NCBI GenBank assembly: GCA_001297265.1
Contig: LIHB01000049.1
Span: 62,001 to 126,000 of the forward strand
Length of the DNA stretch: 64,000 nucleotides
Origin: Mycosphaerella arachidis
Lineage: Eukaryota; Ascomycota; Dothideomycetes; Mycosphaerellales; Mycosphaerellaceae
Direction: 5' to 3'
Shown: in pieces, positions 10,514-21,022 of the stretch
Layout of the letters: every line of letters begins with the position of its first letter
Position numbering within the stretch: position 1 is the first letter of the stretch
Notes under the pieces: generated by a model
What the model saw: only the letters and a program-made list of their open reading frames with translations
Databases searched by the model: none
Told to the model about the DNA's origin: nothing
Position numbers and translations under genes: made by a program

Positions 10514-10569
10514 GTATTCAACGTGTCGATGATGATGGTGGCGATCCCTGTCAGCGTCTGCATTCTTAT

Positions 10570-11421
10570 CCCTTTTCGCGGCCTTCGGAAAAGAGCCCGA
10601 CTCTCTCCTTCAACGCCAAAAGCTCTACGGCACCCCACGGGGCCCACAGGCAGCGACCATTGAGGAATGTGCTTTCATGACGAGCAAGCTACAGAGCGAG
10701 GTGGCCAGGCATAGTGATAATCTCAAACGGGAATTCGTCTCGAGTATGTCCAGACGCTGCCGTCGGTGCAGTCTAAAGTGCGCCGGGATCGAAATTGAAC
10801 ACGCGCACGCCATCCTTCTCGGGCGTGTACTCAGCCGCCACGTGAGATACCATCTGTGTGAAAGCAGCCCTCGATGGACCATAGCCTAACTGACCGGGAA
10901 CGATGGACTGGCTAGAGACAGATCTGACCTTGATGATCGTCTTCTGACCGCTGGCTGACCGAGGCATTGCGAGATATGCCGTGAAGATCTCGCACTGTAC
11001 GAGAACATTGGCGTTTCAGGTCTCCTCCATGTCTTCCTCTGGGACTTCGATGGGTAGAATGTGCTGATGCGAGGTGGTGGCGCTCAAGATGAGTACATCT
11101 GGCGTTCCGACCTGGTTTACGGTTCCATTCATCCGAGTGATCTTGTCTATGATACATTAGAAGAGCACCACTTCGGTGTCTGGATGCTGTTCTTGAAGCT
11201 CCCTCCATTCTCGACTTCTTCTTTTGTGGAGCTTCTGAGCGGGACACTATTACCAGGCGTGAGTACCTAGCTTCTGCGAACGACCTTGTAATTGATAGCC
11301 CGACGCTAGTGGCTCCGCCTATGACGACGACCGTCTTCCCTTTGCCATAGAAGGTAGTCTTCTTTGGCCATATGCGATTGTAGGTCGAATTGCCGCACGT
11401 CTTCCCTAGACACGGGAACAT
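10570..11421 (-). pseudogene. short-chain dehydrogenase/reductase, disrupted
   Basis: The N-terminal frame carries GKGKTVVVIGGATSVGLSIT (about 11300-11360), an SDR TGxxxGIG-type cofactor loop with degenerate glycines. In a shifted frame lies the Asn/Ser region with PDVLILSATTSHQHILPIEV (about 11040-11100). A third frame (10773-10967) carries the catalytic-region pattern VRSVSSQSIVPGQLGYGPSR (Tyr followed by xxxR where Lys is usual) and VAAEYTPEKDGVRVFNFDPG. The C-terminal part (STFLNGRCLWAPWG, about 10640) is interrupted by stops. It would have been an NAD(P)H oxidoreductase of the classical SDR type. The catalytic Lys of YxxxK is Arg here, and at least two frameshifts are present. Confidence 0.75.
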
Positions 11422-13711
11422 TTGTAGTGTGAACTCCGTGGCTAATGGTGTGCTTGGATCACGGTTATTCTCTCTTGTGATCGATACTTGGAACGATGCT
11501 GTGAGTTTCTTGATTGTGTGGTGGAAGTACGTTTCGGGAATACTGTTTCGACCTTAAGAGTGGTCGTCTTGGGTATATTTTGGGGATCTTGAGTCCTAAC
11601 ATGACATCCTGCCGAGTCGCTAGCATCAATGGCGAAGCAGCAACTCGTTTAGATTTGGTTGGTCAGCTAGTGTCGCAGCCATAAGCATGCTTCCGTTTTT
11701 GTATTCAATGGTCGGGACTTTTGGAGGAGTGTGGTCGTTGTAGAGCATCAATCGATATAGTTGCATAAATATAGAGATCAAGGCTGTCAGTACATGCAGA
11801 GAAGCTAACAAATTCACTCGGTAGTTGCGGCCACGATCGACAGGAAAGTTGTGTGAGGTACGGTCGGCACCACGAATGACTTTTGTGAGGGCCGCGGCCG
11901 GCAGCGATGTTCAAAAGGTTGCATACCGTGGAAAGTTTCCATGCATCATAAGAATCTAGTAGGTTAGCGTTCTGCGGCTGAGCTTGATGTCGAAATTTGG
12001 CAATCCATCGAGACCTGTGGTCCCGATGGACTGCAGCCTGATTGCCGCGACCACATAGCATAACATTGGAGAATGTCACATACCACCAGTTACAACGCTT
12101 ACCGTTCTACGGAAGGCCTCTGCTTCCCACAACACGATTCAGGCTGCAGTACTTCGGATTAACGGCTGTTCTCTTCGCCGAATGATGCATAAGGACGCCC
12201 ATACAATGTCAACCTGGAGAAAGCTGATTCTGAGATGCTCCAGCAGGCCTGAATTGTCTATTAAGCCGTCAAATCTACTCGGAAGAACGCGGTCTGGTTT
12301 GATGATGGTGTTCGCAGGATGCATAGGTTTTCTGATCAGTTGGTTAGCATCATTTTGTCTATCTCGAATGAAGTATATTTTCCGAGACCACCAACTTCTT
12401 CCCTGCCGTAGGACAACCAACACGGCAAGGAACTTGACTTTGAGCCTGATGAAGGTCCTTGCGAGCCGACCATTTGCTCGGTCATCGATTTGCTGACTTT
12501 ATGCGGCTCTGCGGTCATTGCCTTGATGTTAGCTGTCCTACGAGAGGAGTAAAGGGGGTGTATCATGCAACGCTGGCGGGACACGAGAGACGCATCTGGG
12601 CCAGTCACCGTTAAGTCATGTCGTGGCGAAAGCGGAAGCGAGATAGCTGACCTCCTTCCTTTGCACAGTCTTCAATACCATGATTGATACTGCCTGGATG
12701 TAGTCACGAGGCACTGATTCTGTCGCAACAGGACGTTCCATGGCCGGCCATGGCCGTACCGGGCCGTTGCTTGCGCCTTGGAGGAGGCAGTATGCCGTAA
12801 AGTCTATCGGCAGCCCGCGACTTCGTCGAGGGGCAGCTCGCATTCTGACTAAGCAATAAATTGCTGAGGATTATTACCCGCGCCCCCCCCCCCTTCCCCC
12901 GGGGGCCTCCGCTCCTCCTACGGCATCCTCCCTCCCTGCGGAAGGCCCCTTCCTACTGTAAGGCCCTCCCAGGTCTACTTCGGCTACAGGGAACATAGAT
13001 GCTATTAGGCCTCGCCAGGCGGGCAAGCGCGTTTCTTGGAGTGCTAGACGGGCAATCAAACTTCGACCTGCCCATAGACTTTAAGCTAGTCTGCCTGGTC
13101 TGGGCTACTGGATGACACGAACGACGGATGGCCTGCTGGTGATTCTTCACCCGATCGGTCGCGCCAACGAGCCCCGCGCCTTCCATGAACTCTGACGAGT
13201 AACGTCAACCGCATCGTGGAGAACACACAACAAGGCCACATCTTCTTCACCATGATCACGTGCATTCAAAGATTGTCACTGGATTTCAAACAGGTAGCCA
13301 CAAACGGGCCGTGTCTGCAAGCCGGAGCAGTAGTTGTATAAGTTTTGCTCGTCAGGGCTTCCTAGTCAACTCGGTAGGGGAACGCGACCACGAAGTTCAA
13401 CCCAATCCAAGCGGTGGACTCCGATCCTGTACGATGGCCTCACTTCAGGACTTGCGTGTACCAGATCAAGTGCTCTGGGCTTTGCTCACTGTACGCATAT
13501 AGTCAATGTCGTCCGCTCAGTATCGCGCAATCCTAAGCATAAAATCAGAATGCATGGAACTGACGCTGCGGTAATCTGGACCGATCGATAAGCCCATCTC
13601 GGCGCGGATTGTGTGCTCTTTGGACCAATGGGTGGTAATCTGTGAGTCTTGAACACTGTCCTTCCGGTCCCCACTCATGGTCAAGACGCTCAGCGTCACC
13701 TGACGTCTTGA
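11422..13711. other. 2.3 kb gene-poor stretch with a GC-rich, poly-C containing patch
   Basis: No frame over 110 codons and no recognisable domain. Around 12870-13200 base composition jumps to very GC rich, with an 11-base C run at 12883-12893 and CCC/GGG clusters. Minus-strand frames there (such as FPVAEVDLGGPYSRKG) are Gly/Arg rich and not convincing. This could be part of a transposon or other repeat; with one copy visible it cannot be shown. A possible 5' exon for the following gene (MASLQDLRVPDQVLWALLT at 13434-13490) was seen but is unproven. Confidence 0.4.
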
Positions 13712-15212
13712 TCACGTCGACGGCCCACTGACCAGCCATTTAGTCCCGGCGCCAGTGCGAACGACCATCCAAGCTGGCCCACACCCAACTATACAGACCC
13801 CATTGAACGTCAATGGCTTCCACCATGTGCAAGCGTCATCTATGCCATCGCCACCTTTTCCGTCTTCCTTCGAATGTTCGTCCGCTTCCGCCACTCTGCC
13901 ACCGACGGCTTCGGGCTCGACGACGTCTGTCTACTCGTCGGTTGGCTTGCCTTCACTTCGCTCACCGTGTTCGTGCTCCTTGGCGCAACCACATACATGA
14001 TGGGTCGGCACATGTGGGATATACCTCCTTCAGGCTGGGAAAAGGTGGCGTGGACGAATTATGGCGCCGTACATTCTTTCTTGGCAACGCAGTGTGCGGT
14101 CAAGACTTCGGTGCTATTATTCTATCGCCGGTTGGGGAGGGAGGTGATCTTCTCGAAGTTGTGGGAACATGCGTGTCTTGCGGCGATCGCATTCACAGTC
14201 GCGTGGACGGTGAGCTGCAGCTTTGCGATTGCATTCAGCTGTAATCCTCCGAGTGCTTACTGGAGGAGTTTTGATCCAGAGTACAAAGCAGAGTTCAAGT
14301 GTATTAATGTGAGTGTCGTGAACTGGCTTGCAGGAATCCTACCTGTGGTGTCGGACCTGTATACGGTGGCGTTGCCATGCTTTCTGATGCTGTGAGTATG
14401 GATCTAGGACGGCCGTACAGTGTCTCAGCACGATCGCTGAACAAGTTGTGTGTAGGAAGTTGAGACTGCCGCCATCGCAGAAGGTTGGCGTGTATGTCAT
14501 ATTCTTGGTTGTCTGGTCCGTTGTGACGGTGAGCTCAGTGCGCGAATACTACACCCACAGTGAGCCAGCATGTTTTGGCGACTCTCCTGAGGAGCATTGG
14601 CTAACACGTCGTTGGTTAGGAATCGGAGCTGCCTCCGACCTGAGCTGGACGCTTTACCAGAACTTTCTACTGAGCCATCTAGAGCTTTGCTTGGTATGCT
14701 TGTGCGCCAGTGCACCAAGTCTCCGCATCTTCTATCGCGTATATATGCAGATGATGCCCAGTCGAATCAAAAGGGCTATGAAAGAATACATTCCATACAC
14801 CATCCACGTTCAACGGCAAGAACCATTCTCACGAGGAGACCTGTCCGTTAGACCGAGGAACTCTGCAGATCCTGATCATGCGTACGAGCCGTACTCTCTT
14901 GGCGGTATGCCGCGACCTCCGATCACGCCCAGTGTATGCGCCGTAAATAGAAAGGACTCGGTAGCAGGAGCTGCTCTTGATGTCTTTGGAACAGACTTGA
15001 CCACAACAAGTCAGAGTCGAACGCCAAAGCAGAAGTGGCAGAGCTACTGGCAAGACCCCGAGCCGACAATGCAGCCGTTGCAGGATCTCCAGCCGACGCG
15101 GGATCTTTACCCAATTTTCCCGATTCGAGAAGCACGAAATAGCGACAATGTGGATTGGCTTGACAACATTATCGTGACGGAGTATAATCGAACGTGGCTG
15201 ACAGACGAGTAG
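13712..15212 (+). CDS. Pth11-like/rhodopsin-type seven-helix integral membrane protein
   Basis: The frame opens after a TGA at 13709 and reads PSWPTPNYTDPIERQWLPPC, then the first helix region ASVIYAIATFSVFLRMFVRF. That is the standard start of fungal 'integral membrane protein' (DUF3328-neighbour, Pth11/CFEM-GPCR superfamily without CFEM). The acidic loop GLDDVCLLVGW, the SVLLFYRRL helix and the conserved WRSFDP and CINVSVVNWLAG segments follow. An intron at 14392-14455 (64 nt, GTGAGT..TAG) joins FLML to KLRLPPSQKVGVYVIFLVVW. The C-terminal 150 residues are cytosolic and disordered. The upstream in-frame region has no ATG: ATG 13874 would cut off helix 1, so the true start probably lies in an upstream exon. 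Members act as putative surface sensors; the role here is inferred only from family. Confidence 0.75.
14392..14455 (+). other. spliceosomal intron in the Pth11-like gene
   Basis: It begins GTGAGTATGG and ends GTGTAG, 64 nt; removal keeps the frame (phase 2) and restores a continuous transmembrane helix. Confidence 0.8.
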
Positions 15213-15957
15213 ACCGGTGACGCTAGTTCTAGGGTGATGCGGCCACCGTCCTGCCCGCGTCCAAGGGGATGACTATCGGTGGACTTGGTAGGCTCTTCCT
15301 GCCGCGGAAGACGACGAGCGAGCGTACAAGCCGATCGAGTGCGTCGGCTGCATACAACCATAATCTTATAGCGAGATACTACTCGACGAGACTTCGTGCC
15401 GAGCCACCTTTTGTCCCGATCCAAGCGTGCAATCAGGCTGCAGCCTATCAAACCTAAGGCTACAGCCGCCAAGAGGGAAATACGGAGAGCTGGCTATATT
15501 GGGAGGGCAAGGGCATATTGGCTAGACAGGCAATGCTACCGCATCGTAGCGTTCGAGTTATTTCCTCGTTCTCTGGGTTCGTCTTCTTGCAGGAGGAGTT
15601 TCTACCCACCCAGAAACAGATGGCATGCAGCCAGCGTAAGCCAAAATGTGATTGCCCTTCTCGAGGAGCACTCACAGTGGCTTACGCGATAGCCGATTCA
15701 GCGTGCAATGTCAACCGAACAGTCATCGATCCGGGTGGTAAGGCCTCGATACTCGGACAAGAGCGAGTAATGGTACGGGGTGAGCGTGGCTCAAGACGGC
15801 TGCTGGTTTCCCGGACAAAACCTACAATGAGTGCTTACACTGTCCTATTCTGCAACACACAGACAAAGGACTTTGACCGGTATATGAAGAAGTGCGTTAA
15901 AGTACTACCGCGGATCGTGCGAGGATCTGATAGCATTGGCGATACGTGTACAACATT
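15213..15957. other. intergenic between convergent genes
   Basis: Only overlapping short frames. The plus frame 15518-16108 runs antisense into the dioxygenase gene and is treated as a shadow. Both flanking genes end here, so it should hold two 3' untranslated regions; no clear terminator motif was seen. Confidence 0.4.
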
Positions 15958-18007
15958 TCACGACTTGAGAGCATTCGTCTCGATGCCAGCATATTCCTTC
16001 GAAGCAGGCAGCTTAACCCACGGCGCGAAGACATTGGTCTTCTCCGGCAACACTGACTTGAGCTCGGGGAAGTGTCGTTGCAGAACATCACTCATGGTGC
16101 TGTTCTGAACCCAATCGAACCCTTCCTTGGTGTACATCTCCGCATTCCAGGATCCGGCGATAAAGCGATCGCTCTTTAGCCGTCGACTGGCCATCAGGAT
16201 GAAGATTCGAAAAGCAGTATCACTGAAGCCGAACCCTTCCGGCAAAGGCTCACTGTGTGATCCCACCAGAGCATCCACCTTGTCAATATTTCCGTCATAA
16301 ACTTCACTCAGCTTCGCTGCAAGCTCTTTGTTGCCACCGGTCAGCTCCTCGAACGTCTTGGGGACTGTCATACGAAGCAAGCGACGGAACTCGGTGTATC
16401 GTGGAATACCTCGCTCGCGATCACGCAGAATGTCGACGGTGCCCATATCTCGAAGCTGGCCATCAGGCGTGCTCAGCCGCTGCATGAAGACCGGATAGTT
16501 GCTATTAGTAATAGCGCCAGGGTAGTTGATGCCGAAGGAGTAGAAAGCGTCAGCAAACGTCACGCCGGCCTTGAAAGGATCGAGGGACTTGGTGAATGTG
16601 ACGTCCTCGGTTGGCACGGTGCCGATGTGTTTGCCGCTCCCTGCGCCGAAGAGGGCGATGTTGTCTGGCTGCCGTCAGCATACGAAAATACACGAACCAG
16701 CGGCATGAGCTTGCCTGGTATGAGTGAATGCATGCGATAGACCGATACGAACTCCTCTGTTAGAGAATATGGAATACAGTGATGGTCAACACCCGAGCCT
16801 GGAATGCCGCTGATTGCCTCACTGGTCTTAGAGATGCGTCCGACAGCTTTGGTCAGCTTCTCACCCACGATGCCCCACCAGTTGGCACTCATTCCGATCT
16901 GAAGAGCGGGGTGGGCCAGGATGGCAGGTGTCCATTCGACTGTGTGGATCTTGGCCATCAGAGCACAGTTAACGATCCGCGCCTTGTCGAAGATCTGGTC
17001 ACTGCAGACTGTCAGCGTGTATACAACTCCGGGAACGCAATCACATACCCGCTCCAGCCTGGATGGCTCTCGCGAATCTTGTCACAGATAGCATTATGTT
17101 CCAGCGCGAACAACGTGTGCAGCATCTCTACACCCAGCCACCAGTTGTCCGTGAAGCCAGTCTTCGGGGTGCCGTCTGGATTCCGGGGAAGGTAGTGAGG
17201 TTCCTTTCCGAGTCTGTCCATAAGTAACTTGCCGTCAGCATGGCAGCTTCGCAAGCTCTCTGTGACACTTTCACTCGACCCGTATATTTGTGAGCCGTCC
17301 CACCAAGCGGTGTTCATGTTGCGATAACCTGGACAGCGCTCGTCTGATGGGTCCTGGACCTCATCTGGCTTGGTCTGGAATAGCTTCATTCGTCCCGTTG
17401 GCCATTGGTCGCTTTTTTGAAGAGGGATGTCGTAAGTTTTGTCAACATTCTGTGAGGGTCAGCTTTTCCGATTGTGCACCCAGACAGGTTATGGACTTAC
17501 AGGCTCGTGATTGAACCAGTCATGAACCTGGAACTGGATCCATGCAGCTGCCAAAAGATTGAGCGTACTCGCAGGCTTGAAGTCTTCCGGTTTCCTCGCC
17601 ATAAAGGTCTGACTAACAAGTCGGGGGCTCGGGTTCCATAGCTCGTCTTCTGTCGGCTTCTGACAATGCTTGCGAGCGAAGTTCCGTCCAAATCTCATCC
17701 CAGCACAGCCCATCTTCCGCATCTCAAGGGAGTTGTCCTTGCCACCTGAGTTGCGAGTACCGAGGTATCGGTGCTCCGTCGCTGGGAGGTCTCCGAGCTT
17801 GCCTTGAGCATCTGCGGAGGCGTAACCATCGTGGAGATTGTAGTTTCGCAGCTCAACTCGCAGGAAATCGAGGTTGATAGCACCTATGAGTCCAGGCAAA
17901 CGATGCCATGGGATGTAGAAGTTGATGAAATGGAACGTCCTGATACCCAGTCGTTCGAAGAGGGACGGCTTGAAATTTGGTGACTCCATGATCGATGATC
18001 GGTTCAT
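15958..18007 (-). CDS. fatty acid alpha-dioxygenase-like animal-type heme peroxidase
   Basis: Four exons (18007-17501, 17449-17049, 17001-16715, 16664-15958) total 1902 nt and give 633 residues, close to plant alpha-dioxygenases (about 640). Seen in order: FHFINFYIPWHRLPGLIGAI (about 25-45); the distal heme histidine in AAWIQFQVHDWFNHEP (His162); the calcium/heme-edge motif MNTAWWDGSQIYGSS (214-228); ALEHNAICDKIRESHPGWSG; proximal histidine 322 in LMAKIHTVEWTPAIL; and VYRMHSLIP (390-398) with the catalytic-type Tyr-Arg pair. The family inserts O2 at C-alpha of fatty acids to give 2-hydroperoxides. There is no signal peptide, so it probably acts inside the cell. It is divergent from the peroxygenase gene at 18587. 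Intron 3 has a GC donor. A linoleate diol synthase (Ppo) is less likely because no P450 domain follows. Confidence 0.85.
16665..16714 (-). other. non-canonical GC-AG intron in the alpha-dioxygenase gene
   Basis: On the minus strand the 50-nt intron begins GCAAGC, contains CTGAC as likely branch point 11 nt before the end, and ends CCAG. Removal joins MHSLIP to DNIALFGAGSGKHIG in frame and makes the total exon length an exact multiple of three. The other introns of this gene are 51 nt (17450-17500, GTAAGT) and 47 nt (17002-17048, GTATGT). Confidence 0.75.
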
Positions 18008-18586
18008 AGACTCTATGTTCCTCGCTCAATTGGAGGAGAGCCTCTAGTAATAGCTACCTCTCATGAGCCTTCACTCGCCAAGAAGGCCGCAGAAGACCGC
18101 TCTAGAAGATAGCTTTGCCTCGCAGCTGCAGCTTGCCCAAACCAGCCTGTCATGCTCAGCTGATCTGTATAGCAGCCCGCTTCTTGGCTACAGGATGCAG
18201 GCACGCCTCTCAGCCCATGTTGTGATGCCAGCCAACATTATAATTTCGGCGAGCTTTACTTCAGCTGGAACATTTTGTGCCACAGGACATAACCGAGCTG
18301 AGTTCAGCTGCAAAATGCCGCACATCGTTCGATCGCTACCTCAAGCAAGTCAGAACTGGCGTGATGACACGCGTGAGAGATCCGGTTGATGCCATGCATG
18401 CTTCAGTCGCAGCATGTGAAATAGAATGGCTGGGATCGTTTTGTTGCCTCAGCCAGCCAAGCATACACCTAAGACAGTCGCCTGAAGGCGATTGAACCAC
18501 ACCCTCACTTCCATCGACCTCGCACTCTCAGAGAGCGAGCATCCTCCTGAGCTTCCTACTGAGCTTCCTACACTATACGCGGCAGA
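18008..18586. promoter_or_regulatory. 579-bp shared divergent promoter region between alpha-dioxygenase and peroxygenase
   Basis: The two flanking genes start at its ends and point away from each other. No gene is seen inside. No TATA-like or operator sequence could be assigned with confidence; a direct repeat GAGCTTCCTACTGAGCTTCC lies just upstream of the peroxygenase start (about 18549-18568). Confidence 0.5.
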
Positions 18587-19358
18587 ATGCATCTAGGCCT
18601 TATTGATCTTTTCAGAGGCGTGTTTTCAGCCACCACAGCTTCGAGCAAGGCACTTAGCAATGGCGACGTCGACCATCGATACATTCGAGGCAAAGCTGAG
18701 CAGCGAAGTCCTTGCCCTGGACTGAACGCTCTGGCAAATCACGGATATTTGTTAGTCGCCAGTTTCCTGGAAACAATAACAGCTTCTGACAACTTGCAGA
18801 CCACGAGATGGAAAGGGCCTCACTATCGCTCAGGTTGAAGAGGCATGCAGAACAGGCTTTCATCAGAGCAAAGCACTCGCATCCGCGATTGCGAGACCGC
18901 TGAATCAGATCGTCCGTCCTGATGGCACCTTCGACCTGATTGACCTCCGCCGACATAACATCATCGAGCACGATGCTTCTTTGACCCGACTTGACGCCCG
19001 ACAGGGTGACAATTACTCCTTCCAGCCGGCCATGCTCGAAGCGATGCTTCAGGATGCCAACGGCGGGCCAGTCACCGTCCAGACTTTGGCAAAGTCTTAC
19101 AATCGTCGGAGAAGGGAGCGGAAAGCAGATGGTGGAGTTGCCGTACCCCTAAATCTATGGTTCGTCAACATCATACAGACGGTGTCGTTCATCAACACGG
19201 CAGATACCAATGGCAAGCTGCCCGAAGATATGATGAGGGAATTCTACGAGAAGGAACGGATCCCAGACGTTCTTTCCAGCAATCACAACACTCGAAAGTT
19301 GAGCGGCCTGCTGGGGTATGCTTTCAAGCTAATCTACTACATTTTTACCGATGGTTGA
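18587..19358 (+). CDS. short unspecific peroxygenase / heme-thiolate chloroperoxidase family (Peroxidase_2)
   Basis: Exons 18587-18750 and 18800-19358 (intron 49 nt, GTTAGT..GCAG) give 240 residues, the size of short UPOs. The heme-thiolate motif SPCPGLNALANHGYLPRDG (41-59, axial Cys43) and the cation-site motif EHD (111-113, in HNIIEHDASLTRLDARQGD) match the short-type PCP...EHD signature. The family uses H2O2 to oxygenate or halogenate substrates. The segment that usually carries the catalytic acid-base Glu appears here as WFVNIIQTVSFIN with no Glu, so activity may be altered; this needs an alignment. No N-terminal signal peptide is seen, unlike secreted UPOs. It is head-to-head with the alpha-dioxygenase and tail-to-tail with the flavin oxidase. 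Confidence 0.85.
18751..18799 (+). other. intron in the peroxygenase gene
   Basis: 49 nt, starts GTTAGT, contains CTGAC before the end, ends TTGCAG. Splicing rebuilds the conserved NHGYLPRDG motif across the junction. Confidence 0.85.
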
Positions 19359-19639
19359 CTGGGTGGTAAGCGATCGCACCGGTTCGAGCTTTTGTCTTTG
19401 CAGGGGGATTTGTTGTACATCCGTAGCCGGACGTCTAAAGAGTACTTAGTACTGCTGCCTTGGTCGTTCACCTCGACTCATTCTTCACGCTCATGCTGGC
19501 AATGTTAATTACGTTCGGTGAAGGACACTCCGGCTAGCCGGCATTGAATATTGGGCGGCTACTTCTGGATATCGTTATCGAACGAGCGTAGCTATCTTTC
19601 ACGAAAACACGCCGAAAAGAGCCCTCTGCATTTCGTGCC

Positions 19640-21022
19640 TTACAAATGCCCGGCGAACAGCTTCTCGAAGTACTCGTTCAAGAACATGCCATCCGGGTCG
19701 AACTGCTTGCGGAGCTTCAAATACTCCTTCAAAGCATTTTGGTCGCACGCCTTGGCATACCATATCTGTGCCGCCTCGACAGTCTTGTTGATATGCGGGA
19801 TACCACCATGCTGAATTGCCAGCTCGCCGAAAGCCTTGCGGAACTCCTTCCATCTGATGTCCTTCGGATCGTGATGCTCTGGATCGACGACAACCATGTC
19901 AGAGTTCACGCTGCGGGACAGGAGCGAAGCACTGTCCTTCTTGATGAAGTAGACAATGGTGGGCAGAGTGATCAAGAAGTCACGCTCCTCTCTGAAGCGG
20001 TCAAGCAGCTTCCGATAGGCCCGTACCATGCCTGGCCAGTTGGCTTCTGGGAAAGCCCAGTCGTGGAACTCGAAGTTAGGGTCGTCCTCTGCATACAGTA
20101 TGCCGCGGTCATTGGGATTGATGACGAACTCACTGCCGCGCAAAGCATCGAGAGGACCTTTGACGAGAAAGTTGCTCAGTCCCTCTGCATGTTTGGCAGA
20201 GAGCTCCAAGCCTGCGAGAGCCTGAGTGGCTGGCAGCACGAGGCTGGTGAATAAGTTGATGGCTTTACTCTCCAGCGAGTTGGTCAAAGGATGTGGATGC
20301 TTCTTGTTGACATCCTGGAACTTCCGCTTCTGGATGAGGATCGTGTCGACATTCTGGAAGAGGAGAGCAAAAGCCTGATCAGATGACGCCCTAAGCTTCT
20401 TCATCTGTCCGTCGAAGTCGTCCATGAAGCGCTCTATGTTCTGGGTCTCATAGGTAAACAGCAAAGATCTGACCGGCCAGATGCGGAGGGTCACCTCGCA
20501 CACAACGCCGAAAAGACCAAAGTGAGACCTGATGGCCGGCAAATAGTTGGCATTCTGCGTCTCGGAAATCTCAAGCAGCTCTCCATCGCTCTTCACCAGC
20601 TTGACTCCAAGGACGAAGGACGAAACCTGAGCGCCGTCCCTCAAAGATGAATCGTTGGCGTGGGTGCCGCTGATGGCGCCGTAGTGGAAGTTGCCCCACT
20701 CGAGAATGACCGGCGGCTGATAGCCTAGCGGTTTGAGGTAGTCGCAGAGCTGGTTGATGGATACGCCAGCTTGCACAGTGACAGTCTCATTCTCCTTGTC
20801 TATCGACAAGATCTTCTTCATGTTGTCGGTCGACAAGATAATGTCGCTGCCGACGAAGCAGGGTGTGATGGAATGCATTGCTCCAATAGCCTTGACTTTG
20901 GCATTGTTGGCGTGAGCTTCTTTGACGATATCTTGGACGTCCGCGATGCTGCTTGGCTTCTTGAGCTTGCCGTCTGCCACGTCAAACTTGATCTCATCGT
21001 TCCAGTTCACAAGAGTAGGCAT
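19640..21022 (-). CDS. FAD-linked lactone oxidase family protein (D-arabinono-/L-gulonolactone oxidase-like)
   Basis: Intronless, 460 residues. The N-terminal VAO-type FAD domain has KVKAIGAMHSITPCF, where His50 matches the residue that carries covalent FAD in gulonolactone oxidase. It also has TVQAGVSINQLCDYLKPLGY and GAISGTHANDSSLRDGAQVS. The C-terminal half fits the ALO domain: PHINK near residue 414 stands where family members have PHWGK, and the end reads FDPDGMFLNEYFEKLF. Family members oxidise aldonolactones or related sugars with O2 and release H2O2. The substrate here is unknown because the fungal group with GAMHS differs from true Alo1 (GSGHS). It has no signal peptide. It converges on the peroxygenase gene (about 280 bp between stops), which needs H2O2. 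Confidence 0.8.
   Translation of the reverse strand: MPTLVNWNDEIKFDVADGKLKKPSSIADVQDIVKEAHANNAKVKAIGAMHSITPCFVGSDIILSTDNMKKILSIDKENETVTVQAGVSINQLCDYLKPLGYQPPVILEWGNFHYGAISGTHANDSSLRDGAQVSSFVLGVKLVKSDGELLEISETQNANYLPAIRSHFGLFGVVCEVTLRIWPVRSLLFTYETQNIERFMDDFDGQMKKLRASSDQAFALLFQNVDTILIQKRKFQDVNKKHPHPLTNSLESKAINLFTSLVLPATQALAGLELSAKHAEGLSNFLVKGPLDALRGSEFVINPNDRGILYAEDDPNFEFHDWAFPEANWPGMVRAYRKLLDRFREERDFLITLPTIVYFIKKDSASLLSRSVNSDMVVVDPEHHDPKDIRWKEFRKAFGELAIQHGGIPHINKTVEAAQIWYAKACDQNALKEYLKLRKQFDPDGMFLNEYFEKLFAGHL

Noticed and set aside
15518..16108. 196-codon plus-strand frame
   Set aside because: Overlaps antisense the last exon of the alpha-dioxygenase gene and has no supporting features.
16663..16720. 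Frameshift in the alpha-dioxygenase gene
   Set aside because: Explained better by a 50-nt GC-AG intron with a good branch point that restores motif and total frame.
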